A DNA stretch of 64,000 nucleotides, taken from positions 30,194,001 through 30,258,000 of the forward strand of contig OZ316891.1 of NCBI GenBank assembly GCA_973895155.1. Reading direction: 5' to 3'. Under the pieces are notes generated by a model, which was not told where the DNA came from, did not search any database, and saw only the letters and a list, made by a program, of their open reading frames with translations. The translations under genes and the position numbers were made by a program. The DNA comes from Marsupella aquatica. Its lineage: Eukaryota > Marchantiophyta. How positions within the stretch are numbered: the first letter of the stretch is position 1; the number at the start of each line of letters is the position of its first letter. This document shows positions 58,850 through 64,000 of this stretch, piece by piece.

Positions 58850-60485
58850 GTTTCAGTACCATTTCTGTGACATAAAAGCTACCAAATTTACCACGGTTGT
58901 CGTTATCCCATGATCGTTCATTCTCGTCATTGATGGTACAAAAACAATTACTGTGGCATACTAAATCATAATATAGAGGGTTCCTACGGTCAAGAATTTG
59001 TTTTCATATAGGGGGACAGAGGAAGTACCGCCATCAGATCTACCACAGTATAGTAGCTGTGTTAAAGGAACAAGGTGCTGAAACATACCCTAAGTAAACT
59101 TCTCTTACAGTAGGCAACTTACTTACTCTCCTCTTGTGAAAGTCCACCAAGGTGAAAGTTGATCACTATTTTGGCACATTCTCGCCTATAATGAAATGTT
59201 TTCAGCATATCAGTTTGGACATAGTTATTCACTACAGTCCCATTTCTGTGACACAACATTGGGCAATTAGGTTATTGAGGTTGTCTTTATCCCATGACTG
59301 TTCATTCCCTTTACTGTTGGTTCGATACAATCACTGCAGTTTCATAAGTCATAGCATATATAGAGGGTAGCTAGGGTCAAAATTTTGTTTACTAATAGGG
59401 GGACAGAGGAAGTAAACTGTCTTCAGACCTAGTGTAGTAACGTGTTAAAGGAACAAAGTGCTGAAAGTACCCTGAGTAAACTTCGCTTTAGTCGGTAACT
59501 TACTTACCCTCCTCTTGTGAAGGTCCACCAAGGTGAAGGTTGATCACTATTTTGGCACTTTCTTGCCTAAAATGAAATGTTTTCAGATTATCCGTATGGA
59601 CATAACTGTTCACTACAGTCCCATTTCTGTGACACAACGTTGGGCATTTAAGTTATTAAGGTTGTCGTTATCTTATGAACGTCCATGCCATTACTGTTGC
59701 TTCGAAACAATCATTGTAGCGTCGTAAGTAGAGCGCACCTGTGGTAAAGAATTTGTTTTCTTAAAGGGGGACAGAGGAAGTAAACCACTTTCAGAACTAG
59801 TACTGCAGTTTTGTTAATTAAAGGAACAAAGTGCTAAAGGGTACCCTACTTAAACTGCTCATATACTAGTTAGCTTTACTTACTCTCCACTTGTGAAGTT
59901 CACCAAGGTGAAGGCACTATTTGGCTGTTTAGCCTAGAGTTTAATATTTTCAGCAAGACTATGTGGACAGATTCACTACAGGACTATTTTCGGCAACACA
60001 ACGTTGGGCAATTATTAAGTTTAATAGGGTTGTCGTTATCACATGAAGGTTCATTCTCGTGACAGTTGGTTAGGAAAAATTACTGTAGCGTCATGAAGGC
60101 ATAACATAGAGGGTACCTATGGTACATACAGTCCTGCTTTTTCTTTTTCTGTAGCTCAAAAGGATTCGTCAGTTTTGATTAGTGTAAGGTGTAAAAACTT
60201 AGTTTGACAACAGTGTCAAACTTGCTGTCCTATTGTGAAAAAGTCCACCAAGGTGAAGGTTGATCACTATTTTGGCACGTTCGCCTAAATTGAAATATCT
60301 TTAGAATATCTGTGTAGTGATGTTCACTACAGTCCCATTTCTTGTGCCACAACGTCGCGCAATAAAGTTGAATAGGGTTGTCGTTATCACACGAACGTTC
60401 ATTCTCGTTACTGTTGGCTCCAAAGTCCAAACAATCACTGTAGAGTCTAAGTCATAACACAGAGGGTACCTAGGGTACAGTAACA
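58850..60485. repeat. Tandem array with units of about 345-381 bp
   Basis: Four and a half diverged units share the order CTCTTGTGAA(A/G)GTCCACCAAGGTGAAGGTTGATCACTATTTTGGCA, CACTACAGTCCCATTTCTGTG, GGTTGTCGTTATC, CGTTCATTCTCGTTACTGTTGG, TAGAGGGTACCTA, GGGGGACAGAGGAAGTA. The anchor GTCCACC starts at 59142, 59523, about 59898 and 60243, with a partial first unit from about 58850. Spacing shrinks from 381 to 375 to 345. It has the look of a satellite in formation. No ORF is conserved between units. Confidence 0.85.
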
Positions 60486-60529
60486 GTTAAATATACATTC
60501 CTGCTTTTTGTTTTTCATATTCTGTAGCT

Positions 60530-61180
60530 CGAAAGCATCTCCAAAGTTTGGTTCTGTAAAAAATACCGTTTGGTCAGTTTTGGCCAAGCTGCATCAGGAC
60601 ATCTCACAGAAGGGCGATCTTGGCTATGGTAGATTGGATGCTGATCCTTATGAATGTGGCATGCCTTGCATCCTTCATGCCACATGCCCCAGCCAAAAGC
60701 ATATCAAAGGAGCCCTCAGAAAACTTTACCCTAGGTTTTGTGGATTAATAGCTCACTGAATTCTTGGCTTAGCTCACCATGCTTTTCTGAATTTCACCCT
60801 CTAGTTTTAAACTAACAAATCTAATGTGTCATTTGCAAAAATCACCCAAAACAAACATATCTGGAGAGTTTCATCCTCAGCATTTAAGGATAACTTAATT
60901 ATGTGTGAAAGTCACCCAAAAAACATACCTGGACCAATAATTCAGGGCACTATATATATTAAGGGAAAATTTGTGAAATCTCATAGAAAGTCTTGAATTA
61001 TCACAAAGTCATATGTGATCTGTCTCTTCAGGCAAGATTTTTAATGAATTCCAGAGGATATACCCCTTTGTACCTTTGCTGAGCAGAGTCAATGAGGCCT
61101 TTTTCAACCGCACGCTGGATGATACAGTTCGCATGGAAATCAACGGCCTCAAGTCAGGAGTCTACTTTACTAGGCCCTAG
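60530..61180 (+). other. Two exon-like open segments, gene unknown
   Basis: At 60530-60757 an open segment after an AG reads KFGSVKNTVWSVLAKLHQDI and later DADPYECGMPC. At 61032-61178, after CTCTTCAG, a segment reads RIYPFVPLLSRVNEAFFNRT and EINGLKSG. Both have balanced composition unlike the repeats around them. I do not recognise the protein, the joining between them is not determined, and they could be decayed exons. Confidence 0.3.
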
Positions 61181-63466
61181 ACCGTCGATAGTGATCCAGT
61201 CACGTGAATGGAAGGGTGAGTGAGAATTACCTTGTAAATTCCAGGGGACAGTTGACGGAGACAGCGCTGGCGTATTAATACGTCTTTCCGGTATGAACGA
61301 CTGTATTGTACACGGTTGGTCTAAGTGCAAAAACCATAAATGCAAAACCTGGATAATTGCAAGGCCTCAAATTCTTCCCTATTTCATTAAACTTAGTTTG
61401 CAATTTTTCTACACTTTTGTAACTTCAAACATGCCTAAATATTTTCACACATAACAACTTTAATAGAGCAAGTTGAACAGTACATGTAAACCTGTAAAAG
61501 CACAATCCCGTCTAAGTGCATTTACTGATAGGTACAATTCCATGGGCCTTGCACGAGGGTTCCCTTTTTTGTTCTGGGCAGGTGACAATTATGGCGCGCT
61601 GACAAGCCTCCGCTTAGCAGAACCTTTTTACAAGTGACATTATGACAATTAGATTTATTTGCCGTCAGATCTGGACAGTTGATTGGGCAAATAATACATA
61701 AATCTTTTAGAAAATCCCTTTCCATCATTACAAAGCCATTTCCATATGTGCCAAAATTTGCACAGAAAAAATAAAACTGGCTTGCATTATCATTGGGTGC
61801 AAACCAGCGTTTAGTGCACACTGATCATTCTTCCCGGGAGTATGCACTTAGGGATTGTTATTAGTTTGGCACACGCTATAAGACATGAGCCGTATACGGA
61901 AAATCCTTTTACAGTGCCGCTTGGTTGGGTTTTGGGCTACAGGCTATGGGGATTTGATTCCTTCACGTCCATTGGGAAACCTTTGCTCGTGGCAGTCTTA
62001 TGGCCCGTCCGGAAAGCGGACAGAGCATCATGAGCTGCGCGAGAAAAGAGAGAGAGAATCTCAGTTCACTCATGTGCCCACTTTTGGCCTTTCCTTGCAC
62101 AGGGCCAGGCTTACCTCTTTTTCTGACGCAAGTGGCAATAAAATATATCACACATTTTTGTCTTGCACGAGGCTTTCTGAATATTCACTTGCCAGGACAG
62201 AAACATCATAGTAACTTGGTTGGCAATGTTTCTTTATAGTAAAGTTGGCAATGCTTGTATATAAAAATTAAAGAATACACAGCTTTGCAGAAACGGCCAA
62301 ACAGAGTACTAAAGAAAAAACAAAAGATGCACAAAGCAGACAAAAACCAAACTCAAAAGAGAAATGAGCAAAGAGAAAGAGGAAACAAAACTGACCTAAA
62401 TGGACCAAGTTTGATGATAGTAACTTGGTTGGCAATGTTTGTATATAGATAGTAGTAACTTGACAATGTTTGTACATCTTGGTGTCCGGGACATTGTGGG
62501 CTATAATGCCCCCGAAAAGGAGTTTCATCTCCAGTTTGAGCTGTTATGATTGCCCAAAGGTTATGATAGCGATATACTTAAAAACACAGATTTTTGTTTT
62601 TACTAGTTTTAGTACAAATAAAATAAAACTTTGATCACTGGCTCATCAGAATCTTGACTGGACAGTCAATAATGCACTGAACGTTATTTTTAAATCACTA
62701 AGGGCATTAATTACTTTTACAGATTTTTTAGTGGGTGGGCATTTTCACTGATCCCAACCAAACGAACACGCGTTTGTGGCTTTGGACAACATGCTAAAAA
62801 GGGCATTTCACCCTATGCAATTTTTTTCAGGATGTCATATCTGGATTTAATTTCCTACCCATTCCCCAAAACTACGTGCTCATGAAGTAACTCCAATGTA
62901 GATGTTAATCAATGTTATTAGCCCGTAAAACTAGGGAGCCTTCTGTGCAATGCTTGACCCCAATATTAATACAAATAGTAGGCACTAAAGAAACCAAATG
63001 TGGGTCATTCCAAGTGCAAGGATTAAATTGTGGGGGAGGCATTCTTTCTTTTGATATAACCCCACCCAAAAGTGGGGTTCATTCACAAAAACTGGCACTT
63101 AGGGAGAAAAGGAACAAAATGGAGATAGTCCATATCTCCCGGGTAAGGAAAACAGAGGGCTGGAAATTTCAAAATTCAATGAGCCTCGATATTGGTTTCG
63201 GTAGTGAATATATTCTTTCAGTAATGTGTCTCAAAGTTTCAAAGTTGCAAATGATTATTTTTGGCCAGGGTGCTCTAAACTTTTTCACTAACCTCTAATG
63301 TGACTGATGTTCATGACATATGATTAATATTTTATGGAGAGAAATTATGTATTGCAAATCAGCCTTAATTTATTAAATTTAGGTCCATCCAATTTGAAAT
63401 TTTGAATACCCTAATGCACCTATCTTGGAACACACGTTCGTTAACCTTGCACCCAAATGATTTTAA
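61180..63466. other. Gene-free stretch, nothing named
   Basis: There are no convincing exons. Phrases such as AGTAACTTGGTTGGCAATGTTT recur two or three times near 62210-62470, marking a small local duplication. Frames here lack known motifs. Confidence 0.4.
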
Positions 63467-63715
63467 TCAATTATTATTGTTAGGCGTCAGCCTAGTTACT
63501 ACCACGGTAACTTTCCCGAGGAGGGAGAATCCAGTCTGCGGCTCTGCGAGTAATGTTTTTTCCTGATAATGATTGACGTACACATCTGTCCGAAACTTCC
63601 GCAGCAGCTCTGCAGCAGCCTGCAGCCAGGAGGTAGAAAGTACTGTGTTGTATAAGGACAAGCCGACTTTCAGAAACGTACTTATACGGTCGAGTGGTAG
63701 GTCCATTTCAGGCAT
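63467..63715 (-). CDS. Small open frame, possibly a last exon or short gene
   Basis: From the first in-frame ATG (near 63715) the minus frame encodes about 80 residues of normal composition (MDLPLDRISTFLKVGLSLYN, then LLRKFRTDVYVNHYQ). A TAA lies in frame a few codons upstream, so it cannot extend further that way unless an acceptor inside is used. No family recognised. It could equally be upstream non-coding DNA of the putative exon that begins at 63863 on the other strand. Confidence 0.25.
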   Translation of the reverse strand: MPEMDLPLDRISTFLKVGLSLYNTVLSTSWLQAAAELLRKFRTDVYVNHYQEKTLLAEPQTGFSLLGKVTVVVTRLTPNNNN

Positions 63716-63862
63716 AGAGCCACCGACCAAATGGCATTAACGTCAGATGTCGGGCCAGAACTGGCTAGTAATGTGGGCAGTACTCAACTGCCATTGATTG
63801 TACTCAAGTCACAGATCGTTCGTTCGTTCATTGATTGATTGGATGATTGCTTTCTGCTTCAG

Positions 63863-64000
63863 CGTTACTTCGTGAGCCCCATGGCCCCCATGAACCAAAC
63901 CGTGTACGATGACGACTCTCGTTGGACGCGCAATGCATCGAATCGTGTGACGGAACAGCGTTTTGGGAGCTCGATCATATTCGATAATTATGTTTTAGTA
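63863..64000 (+). CDS. Putative exon running off the right edge
   Basis: After a pyrimidine-rich acceptor-like run (GCTTTCTGCTTCAG) the frame is open to the window end: RYFVSPMAPMNQTVYDDDSR, then RVTEQRFGSSIIFDNYVLV. Alternatively the gene starts at the internal ATG at about 63881 (CCCCATGGCC is a good start context). The rise in CpG content over the last 500 bases supports a gene start here. The product is not recognised. Confidence 0.35.

Noticed and set aside
61885-62000. TGYGDLIPSRPLGNL, which looks like a potassium-channel selectivity filter
   Set aside because: Only this short piece fits. The usual hydrophobic pore helix and flanking membrane segments are absent on both sides, and no splice-consistent extension was found.

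Overview
The window reads as nuclear DNA of a land plant. The support is two spliced plant-type genes with consistent intron phases (a LIN37/MuvB subunit and an MTPC1-type metal transporter), a plant Ty1/copia element, plant transposon-associated domains (DUF8039-like, trihelix plus NAM-associated), and a decay pattern that fits CHG methylation. A seed-free lineage (moss, lycophyte or fern) is a guess from the gene content and an unusual LINE. I cannot name the species.

Layout. 1-2.8 kb: the 3' end of a Ty1/copia element and its right LTR, which carries an 18-bp minisatellite. 2.8-9.3 kb: AT-rich, gene-free sequence with dispersed repeats. 9.27-12.49 kb (minus): a complete seven-exon LIN37 gene, preceded by 1.5 kb of strongly strand-asymmetric, microsatellite-rich DNA. 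14-18 kb: repeat debris, including a MULE-like MITE and a duplicated TATA-like block. 18.3-24.0 kb: a decayed LINE with a zinc finger, reverse transcriptase and a restriction-like endonuclease, interrupted by a hAT-type MITE and a 1.9-kb insertion. 24-35.6 kb: mostly repeats, three more members of the same MITE family and a broken Harbinger-type accessory gene.

35.6-42.0 kb (minus) holds the most unusual locus: a five-exon gene that joins a ParB-like segment, a permuted adenine/cytosine amino-methyltransferase fold that lacks its DPPY catalytic motif, and an FCP1-type HAD phosphatase domain. It is broken by four in-frame TAG codons, one TAA and a one-base deletion. Its first two introns are packed with a 21-bp palindrome that is absent from its exons. 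It lies head to head with a three-module DUF8039-like gene (43.6-44.6 kb, plus); a 73-bp tandem array of another palindrome lies between them. I suspect, without proof, that the two genes belong to one mobile or formerly mobile unit.

46.4-52.5 kb (plus): a complete twelve-exon MTPC1-type cation diffusion facilitator whose N-terminus contains a duplicated His-rich block. 52.5-64 kb: repeats, including two tRNA-like SINE modules, a second MULE-like MITE and a tandem array of about 375 bp, and the possible start of another gene at the right edge. Apart from the head-to-head pair, neighbouring genes show no sign of functional coupling.
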